Assembly: GCF_001507435.1 (NCBI RefSeq)
Contig: NZ_LMWH01000150.1
Coordinates: 62,001-126,000, forward strand
Direction of reading: 5' to 3'
From: Streptomyces sp. NRRL F-5122
GTDB lineage: Bacteria > Actinomycetota > Actinomycetes > Streptomycetales > Streptomycetaceae
Length of the DNA: 64,000 nucleotides
This document shows positions 25,525-34,947 of this stretch, piece after piece. Below the pieces are notes generated by a model. It was not told the DNA's origin. It searched no databases and saw only the letters and a program-made list of their open reading frames with translations. Made by a program: the position numbers and the translations under genes. Each line of letters begins with the position of its first letter. The first letter of the stretch is position 1.

Positions 25525-26198
25525 ACGAGTCTCGGCTCGCCCTTGATCCAGCCGGCGTCCACGGCGGGGTTGTCGTCGTACACGACGAACTCCTTCTCCA
25601 CCTCCACGGCCTCGTACCCGGCCGCCGTCAGCACACGAAGGAGTACGTCGAGGCGTCGGCCCGCCTCCGCGCGGCCGACGCCCCGGCACCGCTGGGTGAC
25701 GAAGCGCTCGTGCCCGCCGTCGGCCGACGTCCGGCGGGCGTTGCGGGAGACGTGTGCCGAGTGCGGCGCGGCCAGCGCCCGCACCGCCGCCACCTGAGGC
25801 TCGCTGGACAGGACCAGTTTGGCGTGGTGCTCGAAGTAGCAGTGGCCGGGGAGGTCCGCGGCCTCGTCGTCCGTCTCCGGGACGTCGGCGTTCCACGGCG
25901 CGGCCTCGATCTTCAGCCGTACGACTCGGAACCCGTCGTCCTGCAGCCGTTGCGACCATTGCCGTGCCGTCGCCAGCTGCCCGGCCAGGTGCCCTCGCCC
26001 CGGACAGGTCAGCATGGGCTGGTCCGGTGTTCGACCCCGGTCGAGAACGATGCGCGTGTACTTGATTCCGTGGTGTTCCGCCCAGATACGTATCGGGTCG
26101 TCGCCTTCCCCGCGGTTCTCCGCCCGGACCGTCAGATGGGTCTCGAACTCCCCCGCGAACTGTCTCACCGCGCCGTCGCCGCCCCGCTGTTCGTTCAC
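25521..26198 (-). CDS. Conserved protein of unknown function, first gene of nucleotidyltransferase operon
   Basis: From GTG 26198 this encodes 225 residues; longer starts up to 26333 are in frame but add Arg/His-rich sequence. Recognisable segments are FETHLTV (residues 18-24), DQPML, GFRVVRLKIEA, YFEHHAKLVL (121-130), AHVSRNARR, RFVTQRC and VVYDDNPAVDAGWI. I recall similar patterns in uncharacterised proteins of bacteria and eukaryotes, without an assigned function. HLTV resembles one half of a 2H phosphoesterase motif, but the second His segment (HHAKL) lacks the Thr, so I do not assign that fold. The four-base overlap with the first NTase gene implies that the products work together. Confidence 0.65.
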   Translation of the reverse strand: MNEQRGGDGAVRQFAGEFETHLTVRAENRGEGDDPIRIWAEHHGIKYTRIVLDRGRTPDQPMLTCPGRGHLAGQLATARQWSQRLQDDGFRVVRLKIEAAPWNADVPETDDEAADLPGHCYFEHHAKLVLSSEPQVAAVRALAAPHSAHVSRNARRTSADGGHERFVTQRCRGVGRAEAGRRLDVLLRVLTAAGYEAVEVEKEFVVYDDNPAVDAGWIKGEPRLV

Positions 26199-26346
26199 GA
26201 GCGCCGACCGTACCGCTCCCCTCGGACAACGGCGTACGCAGGCCGCCGCAGCGTGCCGGGGGTGCGGGTGATCGTGTGCCGCGGTGCGCGGGACCCGCGG
26301 CATCAGCTTCAACGCCGCGGGTCGGCATCCCACCGGGATCCGGCTG

Positions 26347-27648
26347 TCAGCGCAGTGATCTGAACGCCGCCCGCAGTTCGTCGGAGAAGATCTCCGGGAC
26401 TTCCCAGGCCGCGAAGTGGCCGCCTCTGGGTGCCTTGTTGAAGTAGATCAGCTTGTGATAGCTGCGCTCGGTCCAGCTCCGCGGCGCCTGGTAGATCTCG
26501 CCCGGGAAGACCGAGACCGCGGCCGGGACGGACACCGACACGGCGTTGAAGTTGTTGGCGTTGTTCTCCCAGTAGAGGCGGGCGGAGGAAACCGCGGTGT
26601 TCGTGACCCAGTAGAGCGTGATGTCGTCGAGCATCTCGTCCTTGGTGAGCACCCGGTCCGGATGGCCGCCGCTGTCGGTCCACGCTGCGAACTTGTCGTA
26701 TATCCAGGCGGCCAGTCCGGCCGGTGAGTCCGTCAGTCCGTAGCCGACGGTCTGCGGGCGGGTGACCATCATGGCCGAATAGCCCGAACCCGTTTTGTAG
26801 AAGTCGGCAAGCTTGTCGTACGCCGCTTTCTCGTCGGTGGTCAGGCCTGCCGGAGCCGGGTAGCCGCATTCGAGTTTCTGGGCGATGTCCGGGGGGACGG
26901 TTGCGGGGAAGTTGACGTGGATGCCGAGCAGTCCCGGGGGTTTCTGGACCGCCATCTTGTCCGAGACCACCGCGCCCCAGTCACCGCCCTGGGAGACAAA
27001 GTGCTTGTATCCCAGCCGCTCCATCAGTACGGCCCAGGCGCGCGCGATGCGTGCGGGGTTCCAGCCCGTGGCCGTCGGCCTTTCCGAGAAGCCGTAGCCC
27101 GGCATCGAGGGTATGACGAGATGGAAGGCGTCCTGCGCGCGCCCGCCGTGGGCCGTGGGGTTGGTGAGCGGGTCGATCACCTTCAGGAATTCGAGGATCG
27201 AGCCCGGCCAGCCGTGGGTCAGGATCATCGGCAGAGCGTTCGCGTGGCGGGAGCGGATGTGGAGGAAGTGAATGTCCAGCCCGTCGATCCTGGTCATGAA
27301 CTGCGGCAGGGAATTCAGCTTCGCCTCGATCGTGCGCCAGTTGTAGGACGTTCCCCAGTAGCCTGCCAGTTCTTGCATCGTCGCCAACTGCACGCCCTGG
27401 GACCGATCGTGGACGGTCTCACGGTCGGGCCAGCGTGTCGCGCCGATGCGCCGGCGGAGTTCGGCCAGTTCCCGTTCCTCGACATGGATACGGAAGGGTC
27501 GAATGCGTGCGCTTTCACGGGCGCTTCCGCTTGTCGCTGCCGGTGTTGCGGAGGGCGGGCCGAAGACCCCGGTGGTTGCCACGGTCATCGCGGCGGCCGA
27601 GAGGGAAATGAACTCTCGGCGAGAGCGCCGCTGGGATGTCTCGGACAT
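26347..27648 (-). CDS. Tat-exported epoxide hydrolase-like alpha/beta hydrolase
   Basis: This 433-residue protein starts with a Tat-like signal (RRSRREFISLSAAAM). The N-terminal epoxide hydrolase region (FRIHVEERELAELRRRIGATRWP) precedes an alpha/beta hydrolase core with the oxyanion-hole HGWPGS, the nucleophile in GGDWGAVV, and the catalytic His in GGHFAAWE. The family adds water to epoxides through an aspartyl ester; an exported form would act on xenobiotic or host epoxides outside the membrane. The gene stands alone and ends 150 bp from the unknown gene of the NTase operon. Substrate is unknown. Confidence 0.88.
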   Translation of the reverse strand: MSETSQRRSRREFISLSAAAMTVATTGVFGPPSATPAATSGSARESARIRPFRIHVEERELAELRRRIGATRWPDRETVHDRSQGVQLATMQELAGYWGTSYNWRTIEAKLNSLPQFMTRIDGLDIHFLHIRSRHANALPMILTHGWPGSILEFLKVIDPLTNPTAHGGRAQDAFHLVIPSMPGYGFSERPTATGWNPARIARAWAVLMERLGYKHFVSQGGDWGAVVSDKMAVQKPPGLLGIHVNFPATVPPDIAQKLECGYPAPAGLTTDEKAAYDKLADFYKTGSGYSAMMVTRPQTVGYGLTDSPAGLAAWIYDKFAAWTDSGGHPDRVLTKDEMLDDITLYWVTNTAVSSARLYWENNANNFNAVSVSVPAAVSVFPGEIYQAPRSWTERSYHKLIYFNKAPRGGHFAAWEVPEIFSDELRAAFRSLR

Positions 27649-28377
27649 GGCAGATCTCCTCGAGCTGTTCCAAGATCTTTTCGAGAAGGAGCTCTCGACG
27701 AGCTCGATTCCTCATCGGCGACAGCAGAAATCCGGCAGAGAACTCCTCCGGCCCGGGGGCCACCACCCGGATCCGAGCCGGGACCGGCGGCAATGAGACG
27801 CCGACGCCCACATCGGGGATCACCGTTACTGTACGTTACGATATGTAGCCTTCCGTGAACCTGCAACTCGAACGCAGCCGCGAATCCGGAAGCCGCGTAC
27901 GCCGTCACCGAGCCGGTCCCGTCCGACACACCCTCGGAGGCAGAAGCCAACCTCGGACGTTCGGGCGCACATCGAGACACCGCGGCCGACCCCGCGACAC
28001 ACACCAGCGCGCCATTTCGGCCACCTCGGGATGCGAGCAATCGCCGTCGCCCCCTCCAGTCGCCGACGCGTGGGGCGAGACTCCGGGATGGATCGTTGCA
28101 CACATCTCCCATAAGGGGCATTACCTGACAAATAGTGGCCAATTGGGTTTATAAATATGGGCTCTTGACTTAACGGGGGGTGGAGCCGAAGCTATGACCG
28201 CCTTTTAAACCGGTTCAAGTCCCGGTCGCACTCGCCTGCAACGGTGGAGTGGCCAGGGGCGTGTCCTCCCCTGCTCTGTAGGCGGCGCCGTCCAGGCGTG
28301 GTCCCGCATGCCCTTGCGGCGATACGAACCGGCCATATGTCGTCGCTTGCCCAGCTGGCAAAAACCGGAGGTCACCC
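27649..28377. other. Divergent intergenic region, partly AT-rich, with LacI operator
   Basis: About 730 bases separate the epoxide hydrolase and the LacI operon. The part 28100-28165 is unusually AT-rich for this genome. Around 28205-28225 there is GGTTCAAGTCC, like a tRNA T-loop, but no complete cloverleaf could be formed. Open frames look like shadows. A palindrome next to the lacI start is listed separately. Confidence 0.4.
28347..28361. promoter_or_regulatory. Palindrome TTGCC-N5-GGCAA before lacI operon, probable operator
   Basis: TTGCCCAGCTGGCAA has perfect 5-bp arms and lies 16 bases before the lacI start, between promoter and start codon. Such sites allow autorepression. It differs from the TGnCAnCGnTGnCA pair before the GH92 gene. 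Confidence 0.5.
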
Positions 28378-29406
28378 ATGGCCCGTCGTCCCACGATCGC
28401 GGATGTCGCCGAGCTGGCCGGGGTGTCCCGAGCGACCGTCTCCTTCGTCCTCAACAACCGTCCCGGTGTGGCACTCGCCACCCAGGAGCGGGTCCGGTCC
28501 GCGGCCGAGAAGCTGGGATGGACCCCGAGTCGCAGCGCGAGAGCACTGTCCACGGGCCGTGCACGTGCCGTCGGTCTGGTCCTGGCCCGCGAGCCGGAGC
28601 TCATCGGCACCGACCCGTTCTACCCGGCGTTCATGGCCGGTATCGAGTCGGTGATCTCCGAGACGGGTGACGGGCTGATGCTGCAGATGAGCCGCCCCGG
28701 CGACGAAGTGGAGACCTACCGCAGACTCGCCGCCGACCGAAGGGTCGACGGAGTCTTCCTGACCGACCTGCGCCTCGACGATCCGCGGCCCGGCCTGGTG
28801 GCGGAACTCGGCCTGCCCGCGATCGCGGTCGGCGGCATCGAGTCGGACAGGGACCTGCCGACGGTGAACCTCGACGACCGTCCCGTGGTCCGCAACGCCG
28901 TACGCCACCTCGTGGAGCTGGGGCATCGCAACATCGCCTACGTGGCCGGTCCCGAGGAGTTCGTGCACGCACGGCGCCGCCGCGAGGCATGGGCGGACGC
29001 ACTCGCCGAAGCGGGCCTGCCCCGCGGGACGTCTCTGCCCGGAGGGTTCACGGCCGAGGGCGGGGCGCGCGCGACCCGGGCACTGCTGGACCTCCCAACC
29101 CCCCCGACCGCGATCGTCTACGGGAACGACCTGTCGGCCACCGCCGGTATGGCGGTCGCCCAGGACGCCGGCCTGCGACTGCCCGACGACCTCTCGGTGG
29201 TGGGCTTCGACGACGTGCCGCTGGCCTCCTGGACCAGTCCGACGCTGACGACCTGCCGCGCCAACCCGGTCCTGTGGGGCCGGGCCGCGGCCCAGGCACT
29301 GGTCGAAATGATCGAGCACGGCACCACGGCCGACGTCGAGTTGGACCCGGCCACGCTGGTCATACGCGGCTCGACCGGCCCCGTTCCCGTCCGTGGAAGC
29401 CGATGA
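28378..29406 (+). CDS. LacI-family transcriptional regulator of the mannoside operon
   Basis: This 342-residue protein has an N-terminal LacI helix-turn-helix (TIADVAELAGVSRATVSFVL), the hinge region SRSARALSTG, and a sugar-binding-protein-like effector domain with VVGFDDVPLASWTSPTLTT near the C-terminus. ATG 28378 has GGAG upstream. It is the first gene of a unit that continues with ABC transport and glycoside genes, 111 bp ahead of the binding protein, so it is the local repressor and probably autoregulates through the palindrome overlapping its leader. The inducer should be the transported oligosaccharide or a breakdown product. Confidence 0.93.
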   Translation: MARRPTIADVAELAGVSRATVSFVLNNRPGVALATQERVRSAAEKLGWTPSRSARALSTGRARAVGLVLAREPELIGTDPFYPAFMAGIESVISETGDGLMLQMSRPGDEVETYRRLAADRRVDGVFLTDLRLDDPRPGLVAELGLPAIAVGGIESDRDLPTVNLDDRPVVRNAVRHLVELGHRNIAYVAGPEEFVHARRRREAWADALAEAGLPRGTSLPGGFTAEGGARATRALLDLPTPPTAIVYGNDLSATAGMAVAQDAGLRLPDDLSVVGFDDVPLASWTSPTLTTCRANPVLWGRAAAQALVEMIEHGTTADVELDPATLVIRGSTGPVPVRGSR

Positions 29407-29517
29407 CGGCCCGTGACGGCGGCCCCCAGACCCCTCCCCCCTCCCGGAAGGCGGCCGGCGACGCTCAGCGACGCCGTACCGCCGGCTGACCACCTCCAGT
29501 GAGAAACGGAACCTCCA

Positions 29518-30789
29518 ATGAAGAAGGCCCTCCTCGCCCTGCTGCCGGCAGCGGCGCTCGCCCTGACCGCGTGCGGCGGCGGATCGGACTCCGGTGCCGC
29601 GGCGAACGACTCCCGTGGCCCCATCACCATCTGGTACTCCAACAACGCGCAGGAAGTCGCGTGGGGCAAGAGCATGGTGGCGGCCTGGAACGCCGCCCAC
29701 CCCAAGGAGAAGGTGAGCGCCCAGGAGATCCCCGCCGGCAAGAGCTCCGAGGAGGTCATCGGCGCGGCGATCACCGCCGGTAACGCGCCGTGCCTGGTGC
29801 TCAACACCGCCCCGGCGGCTGTGCCCGGCTTCCAGAAGCAGGGCGGCCTGGTCGCGCTGGACGACTTCCCCGACGGCAAGCAGTACCTGCAGTCCCGTGT
29901 CGGCGACCGGCTCGCGCAGTACGCCTCGCCGGACGGCAAGTACTACCAGCTGCCGTGGAAGAGCAACCCGGTGATGATCTTCTACAACAAGGAGCTCTTC
30001 AAGAAGGCCGGACTGGACCCGGAGCACCCCGAGCTGACGTCCTACCAGGACTTCCTGGACACCTCGCGCAAGCTCGTGCACAGCGGGGTGGCCAAGGCCG
30101 CCATCTGGCCCGCGCCGACCTCGGAGTTCTACCAGTCCTGGTTCGACTTCTACCCGCTGTTCGCGGCAGGGACCGGCAAGCAGCTCGTCGAGGACGGCAA
30201 GGCGCAGTTCGCCTCGCCCGAGGGCATCAAGTCCGCCCAGATGTGGAAGACCATGTACTCCGAGGGCCTCGCCCCCAAGGAGACCTTCAACGGCGACGCC
30301 TTCGCCGAGGGCAAGGCCGCGATGGCCACCGTCGGTCCCTGGGCGGTCTCCGTCTACGGCGACAAGGTCAAGTGGGGTGCCGTGCCGGTGCCGACCGCCG
30401 ACGGCGCGGCCGGCAAGGGGACCTTCAGCGACGAGAAGTCCATCGGCATGTACTCCTCCTGCAAGAACCGGGCGACCGCCTGGGACGTCATGAAGTTCGC
30501 CACCGGCAAGGAGCAGGACGGCAAGCTCCTGGAGGCGACCGGCCAGATGCCGATGCGCCAGGCGCTGGCGTCGGCCTACCCGTCGTACTTCGCGTCCCAC
30601 AAGGAATACGAGGCCTTCGCGCAGCAGGCGGAGCACACCATCGAGGCGCCGAACGTGCCGAACTCGGTCGAGATCTGGCAGACCTTCCGCGACGCGTACA
30701 CCAAGTCCGTCATCTTCGGCAAGGGCGACCTCACGAGCACCTTCAAGGATGCCGCGGGCAAGGTCGACAAGCTGGCAGAGAACCAGTGA
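29518..30789 (+). CDS. ABC transporter sugar-binding lipoprotein
   Basis: This 423-residue family 1 solute-binding protein has a lipoprotein signal (MKKALLALLPAAALALTAC; lipobox LTAC, Cys20). The mature part has the usual pattern of this group: ITIWYSNNAQEVAWGKSMV, the hinge segment YYQLPWKSNPVMIFYNKELF, and a C-terminal lobe with many aromatic residues for sugar stacking. It binds the oligosaccharide outside the membrane and hands it to the two permeases encoded 9 bp downstream. No ATPase gene is present, as usual in streptomycetes, where the shared MsiK protein supplies energy. Confidence 0.93.
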   Translation: MKKALLALLPAAALALTACGGGSDSGAAANDSRGPITIWYSNNAQEVAWGKSMVAAWNAAHPKEKVSAQEIPAGKSSEEVIGAAITAGNAPCLVLNTAPAAVPGFQKQGGLVALDDFPDGKQYLQSRVGDRLAQYASPDGKYYQLPWKSNPVMIFYNKELFKKAGLDPEHPELTSYQDFLDTSRKLVHSGVAKAAIWPAPTSEFYQSWFDFYPLFAAGTGKQLVEDGKAQFASPEGIKSAQMWKTMYSEGLAPKETFNGDAFAEGKAAMATVGPWAVSVYGDKVKWGAVPVPTADGAAGKGTFSDEKSIGMYSSCKNRATAWDVMKFATGKEQDGKLLEATGQMPMRQALASAYPSYFASHKEYEAFAQQAEHTIEAPNVPNSVEIWQTFRDAYTKSVIFGKGDLTSTFKDAAGKVDKLAENQ

Positions 30790-30798
30790 CGCGCTGCC

Positions 30799-31755
30799 AT
30801 GACCTCAACCACTCATGACACCCACGGCCCCGGGCGCACCGCGCCCGGGCGCGGGAGGACGACCGCGGGCCGATCGTGGCGACTGTGGCTCGGCGGGCAC
30901 CAGCCCATCGGGATGCTGTTCGTCTCCCCGTACGTGCTGTACCTGGCCGCGATCTTCATCTATCCGCTCGGCTTCGCCGTGTGGATGTCCTTCCACGACT
31001 ACTTCTTCGCCGCCCCGGGCGTGTCGGTCGACCGGCCCTTCGTCGGGCTGGAGAACTACACCACGGTCCTGACGGACCCCGCCGTCTGGCGCTCCTTCCT
31101 CAACATCGCCGTCTTCCTCGTCATCAACGTGCCGCTGACGGTGGTGGGTTCGCTGGTTCTCGCCAGTGCACTGAACAAGAAGCTGCCGTTCCGTTCCTTC
31201 TTCCGGACGGCGTACTACATCCCCTACATCACGGCCAGTGTGGCGGTCGTAGGTGTGTGGATCTTCCTGTTCAACTCCAACGGCCTGGTCAACCAGGCTC
31301 TCGGCCCACTGGCTCCGGACCCCTCGTGGCTGGTGAACTCCCATCTGGCGATGCCGGTCGTCGCGGTCTTCGTCGCCTGGAAGCAGTTGGGCTTCTTCGT
31401 GGTGCTGTATCTCTCGGCGCTGCAGAACGTACCGAACGAGTTGTACGAGTCGGCGGCCCTGGACGGCGCGGGCCGGTTCCGGACGTTCCGGTCGATCACG
31501 GTGCCCGCCGTGCGTCCCGCCACGCTGCTGGTCCTGGTCCTGGCCACGATCACCGGAGCCAACCTGTTCACCGAGCCCTATCTGCTCACCAGCGGTGGCG
31601 GACCGGACGGAGCGACCACCTCACCCGTGCTGCTCATGTACCAGCGGGGTCTGCAGCAGGGGCACCCCGATGAGGCAGCCGCCATCGGTGTGATCCTCGT
31701 CGTACTGATCACGGCCATTTCGCTCGTCTACCGCCGATTCCTGGAGAGGGACTGA
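30799..31755 (+). CDS. ABC sugar permease, MalF type
   Basis: This 318-residue protein has an Arg-rich N-terminus, six hydrophobic helices and the EAA loop ELYESAALDGAGRFRTFRSI near residue 215, the contact site for the ATPase. Together with the next gene it forms the membrane channel of a carbohydrate importer. The start at ATG 30799 lies 9 bp after the binding-protein stop, and the next permease follows one base after its stop. Confidence 0.93.
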   Translation: MTSTTHDTHGPGRTAPGRGRTTAGRSWRLWLGGHQPIGMLFVSPYVLYLAAIFIYPLGFAVWMSFHDYFFAAPGVSVDRPFVGLENYTTVLTDPAVWRSFLNIAVFLVINVPLTVVGSLVLASALNKKLPFRSFFRTAYYIPYITASVAVVGVWIFLFNSNGLVNQALGPLAPDPSWLVNSHLAMPVVAVFVAWKQLGFFVVLYLSALQNVPNELYESAALDGAGRFRTFRSITVPAVRPATLLVLVLATITGANLFTEPYLLTSGGGPDGATTSPVLLMYQRGLQQGHPDEAAAIGVILVVLITAISLVYRRFLERD

Positions 31756-31756
31756 G

Positions 31757-32650
31757 ATGGCCGCAGACGTCACACCCTCGGACACGAGGAAGCACCGGCG
31801 CACGGCGCGCGCCACGGGATCCGCGTCCAGGTCGCTGTGGTCGAGGCTGGCACTGCTCGTCGGGGCGTTCGCCTTCCTCTTCCCCTTCTACTACATGGTC
31901 ATCGGCTCCTTGCAGAAGGAGCCCGACTCGAGCCCGAGCGGAGCGTTCCCCGATCCGGGGAACCTGAGCCTGCACAACTACGCCGCGATCAACTCGGCCA
32001 TCTCGCTGGGGCGTTCGCTGGTGAACTCCGGGATCTTCACCGGCGGTGTGATCGTCTGCACTACGGTCTTCGGACTCCTCGCCGGATACGCGCTGGCGCG
32101 GCTGCAGTTCCGGGGCCGGGGCACCACCTTCGCCCTGGTGCTGCTGGTGCAGGTCATCCCCTTCCAGCTGCTGATGATCCCCCTGTATGTGCTGATCGTT
32201 CGCGACTACGGCCTGGCCGACTCATATCTGGGCATGATCCTGCCCTTCGCGATCAACACCACCGCCGTCTTCATCTTCCGGCAGTTCTTCCTGCAGCTGC
32301 CGCCTGCGATGTTCGAGGCGGCGCGCATGGACGGGGCCGGCGAACTGCAGATCCTCTTCCGCATCGCGCTGCCGCTGTGCAAGCCGGCCCTGCTCTCGGT
32401 GGTGCTGCTCAGCTTCACCGGGCCCTGGAACGAATTCCTCTGGCCGTTCCTCGTCACCAAGCGGCAGGACATGCAGCCGCTGGCCGTGTCCCTGGCCAAC
32501 TACATCAGCACCGTCGCCTCGGCCGCCGCCAATCCGTTCGGCGCCATCCTCGCCGGGGCGTGCGTGCTCGCGGCCCCCGCGGTGGCGCTCTACATCGTCT
32601 TCCAGCGCCGCTTCACCTCCACCGACATCGACTCAGCAACGAAGGGCTGA
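31757..32650 (+). CDS. ABC sugar permease, MalG type
   Basis: This 297-residue protein has an N-terminal charged segment, six membrane helices and the EAA loop MFEAARMDGAGELQILFRIA. It pairs with the MalF-type permease. Start ATG 31757 comes directly after the previous stop, and the GH130 gene begins 6 bp after its end. Confidence 0.93.
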   Translation: MAADVTPSDTRKHRRTARATGSASRSLWSRLALLVGAFAFLFPFYYMVIGSLQKEPDSSPSGAFPDPGNLSLHNYAAINSAISLGRSLVNSGIFTGGVIVCTTVFGLLAGYALARLQFRGRGTTFALVLLVQVIPFQLLMIPLYVLIVRDYGLADSYLGMILPFAINTTAVFIFRQFFLQLPPAMFEAARMDGAGELQILFRIALPLCKPALLSVVLLSFTGPWNEFLWPFLVTKRQDMQPLAVSLANYISTVASAAANPFGAILAGACVLAAPAVALYIVFQRRFTSTDIDSATKG

Positions 32651-32656
32651 ACACCC

Positions 32657-33730
32657 GTGTCCCACAGCACCACCACCCCCATCCCCTACCGTCTCACCCG
32701 GGTCGGCGTCGTGATGTCCCCACTGCCCGGCAACTCCGACGAGGTGGAGGGTGTGCTCAACCCCGCCTCCGGCCGCACCCCCGACGGCAGGCTCCACCTG
32801 CTGCCGCGGCTGGTCTCGGCAGGCAACGTGTCCCGGGTCGGCCTCGCGGAGGTGACCGTCGAGGACGGTGTGCCCACCGGGGTCGAGCGCCGCGGTGTGG
32901 TCCTGGCCCCGGACGAGGGCTGGGAGCGCGGCAAGAACAACGCCGGTGTGGAGGACCCCCGCACCACCTGGATCGAGGACCTCGGATGGCATGTGATGTC
33001 GTACGTGGCGTACGGCCCGCTCGGCCCCAAGCCGGCGCTCGCCGTCTCCGAGGACCTGGTGCACTGGGAGCGTCTGGGCCCCATCCAGTTCGAGTACCAG
33101 CCCGACCTGGACACCGACCTCAACCTCTTCCCGAACAAGGACGTCGTGCACTTCCCCGAGCCCGTGCCGGGCCCGGACGGTGAGATGTACTTCGCGATGC
33201 TGCACCGCCCGATGTGGGACCTCGGCTGGTTCCGGCCCGGTGAGGGTGTGCACCTGCCCGCCGGTGTGACCGACGAGCGCCCCGGCATCTGGATCTCCTA
33301 CGTCCCCGTCGCCGAGGTCAAGCAGGACATCCGCGCACTGACCCGGCCGCGCCACCACCGCCTGGTCGCGCTGTCCGAGCACCCTTGGGAGGAGCTCAAG
33401 ATCGGTGCCGGCCCGGCTCCGATCCGTGTCGAGGAGGGCTGGCTGCTCATCCACCACGGTGTCTCCGGCACCATCGAGGATCCGTTCGCCCAGGTGCAGA
33501 CGGTCCACTACGCGGCCGGTGCGATGATCCTCGACCCCGCCGACCCGGCCCGGGTGCTCTCGCGTACCACCGAGCCGCTGATGGCCCCGGAGACCGAGGA
33601 GGAGCGTTCCGGCACCGTGCCGAACGTGGTCTTCCCGACCGCCATCGAGGAGATCGACGGCGTGCGGTACGTCTTCTACGGCATGGCCGACGCGCACATC
33701 GGCGTGGCCCGGCTGGACCGGTCCGAATGA
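32657..33730 (+). CDS. GH130 glycoside phosphorylase (mannoside phosphorylase-like)
   Basis: This 357-residue protein has the five-bladed propeller fold pattern of GH130: N-P, GVEDPRTTWI (D100 as predicted acid/base), FPNKDVVHFPEP, HRPMWDLG and KIGAGPAPIRVEEGWLLIHHG. It starts at GTG 32657. Most GH130 enzymes split beta-mannosides with phosphate to release alpha-mannose-1-phosphate; a few hydrolyse instead. The phosphomannomutase gene at the end of the same operon fits a phosphorylase. No signal peptide is present, so it acts on sugar already taken up. The exact linkage (beta-1,4-Man-Glc, beta-1,2-Man or other) cannot be read from the sequence. Confidence 0.85.
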   Translation: MSHSTTTPIPYRLTRVGVVMSPLPGNSDEVEGVLNPASGRTPDGRLHLLPRLVSAGNVSRVGLAEVTVEDGVPTGVERRGVVLAPDEGWERGKNNAGVEDPRTTWIEDLGWHVMSYVAYGPLGPKPALAVSEDLVHWERLGPIQFEYQPDLDTDLNLFPNKDVVHFPEPVPGPDGEMYFAMLHRPMWDLGWFRPGEGVHLPAGVTDERPGIWISYVPVAEVKQDIRALTRPRHHRLVALSEHPWEELKIGAGPAPIRVEEGWLLIHHGVSGTIEDPFAQVQTVHYAAGAMILDPADPARVLSRTTEPLMAPETEEERSGTVPNVVFPTAIEEIDGVRYVFYGMADAHIGVARLDRSE

Positions 33731-34947
33731 CCGTCGTCCCCGACGTGGGTCTTGCGCTCGTCGGCTGCGGCGGCTTCGGCGCGTATGTGCTGGACGCGGT
33801 GCGCGACATCGCCGGTCTGCGGGTCGTTGCGTGTGCCGACCCCGACGGGGAGCGCGCCCGCGTGCTGGCTGAGCGGCACGGCGCGCAGGTCGCCGCGTCC
33901 GTCGAGGAGGTGGTGGGGATCCCGGAGGTCGACGTGGTGGTCCTCGCCACCCCGCCGGCCGCCCACGCGGACGGTGCCGTGACCGCTCTGCGCGCGGGCA
34001 GGCACGTGTTCTGCGAGAAGCCGGTCGCCGTCACCCTCGAGGCCGCCGCACGTGTCGCCGAGGAGGCGAGCCGTGCGCCCGGTGTGTTCGCGGTCGACCA
34101 TGTGCTGCGCTACAACCCGATCCTGCGGCTGCTCCAACGGCTGGGCGAGGAGGGGTTGCTGGACCCGTTGCGCCGGTTCCTCTTCGAGAACGACGCCTCC
34201 GACGAGGATCTCGGCCCGGACCACTGGTTCTGGGACCCGGCGCTCAGTGGTGGCATCCATATCGAGCACGGTGTGCACTTCTTCGACGCCGCGGCCGCCC
34301 TGATGGGCACGGACCCGGTTGCGGTCCACGGCACCGAGGTGCGACGGGACGGCGGTCCGGTGGACATCGTGGTGGCCACCGCGACCCATCCCGGCGGGAG
34401 CGTGGCGACACACACCCACTCCTTCACCCACGCCCATCGCGCCGAGCGGCAGTTGATGCGTCTGGACTACGGCTTCGCCGAGGCCCGGGTCACCGGCTGG
34501 ATCCCCACCTTCGCGACGGTCACTGCCTGGACCGATGAGGCGGGCGCCGCTCGTTGGGCGCAACTGCCGGAGCGGGCCGACGAGTTGCTCGCGGTCCCCG
34601 GGCTGCGTCCGCACGGGGGCGAGCGGATCACGGTGTCCGTGCGGCGTGACGCCGGCTCGGACCGCCCGGCCCTCGGCCGGGGCGTGCGGCGCGTCGTCCC
34701 GCACCGGGTCGACGTCGTGATCGACCTGGGCGGCGAGGAGCGCAAGCCGCACGTCTACGCCGAGAGCGTACGGGCGGCCATGACCGACCTGCTGCACTGC
34801 GCGGCGCACGGCGGCACTCCGGTGGCCGACGCCCGCGCCGGTCTCACGGCAGTCGCCGTGGCCGAGGCCGCGACCCGGTCGGCGGAGAGCGGCCGCACCC
34901 TGCCGGTGACCGTGCCCTCCCGCAGCTCCGTGGGTGCATCGGCATGA
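33727..34947 (+). CDS. Gfo/Idh/MocA-family NAD(P)-dependent oxidoreductase
   Basis: This 406-residue protein has an N-terminal Rossmann fold (ALVGCGGFGAYVLDAV), the family signature HVFCEKPVAVTLEAA with the catalytic Lys of the EKP motif, and a C-terminal alpha/beta domain. ATG 33727 overlaps the GH130 stop by ATGA, so the proteins are coupled. Relatives oxidise or reduce sugars, inositols or glycosides, often at C2 or C3. In this operon it may oxidise the imported sugar or a product, for instance to help cleave a bond through a keto intermediate. The substrate is a guess. Confidence 0.85.
   Translation: MTVVPDVGLALVGCGGFGAYVLDAVRDIAGLRVVACADPDGERARVLAERHGAQVAASVEEVVGIPEVDVVVLATPPAAHADGAVTALRAGRHVFCEKPVAVTLEAAARVAEEASRAPGVFAVDHVLRYNPILRLLQRLGEEGLLDPLRRFLFENDASDEDLGPDHWFWDPALSGGIHIEHGVHFFDAAAALMGTDPVAVHGTEVRRDGGPVDIVVATATHPGGSVATHTHSFTHAHRAERQLMRLDYGFAEARVTGWIPTFATVTAWTDEAGAARWAQLPERADELLAVPGLRPHGGERITVSVRRDAGSDRPALGRGVRRVVPHRVDVVIDLGGEERKPHVYAESVRAAMTDLLHCAAHGGTPVADARAGLTAVAVAEAATRSAESGRTLPVTVPSRSSVGASA

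Noticed and set aside
28170..28230. tRNA-like segment with GGTTCAAGTCC and CTTTTAA
   Set aside because: The T-arm has mismatches and no acceptor or D-arm can be formed. It could be a decayed tRNA end or chance.
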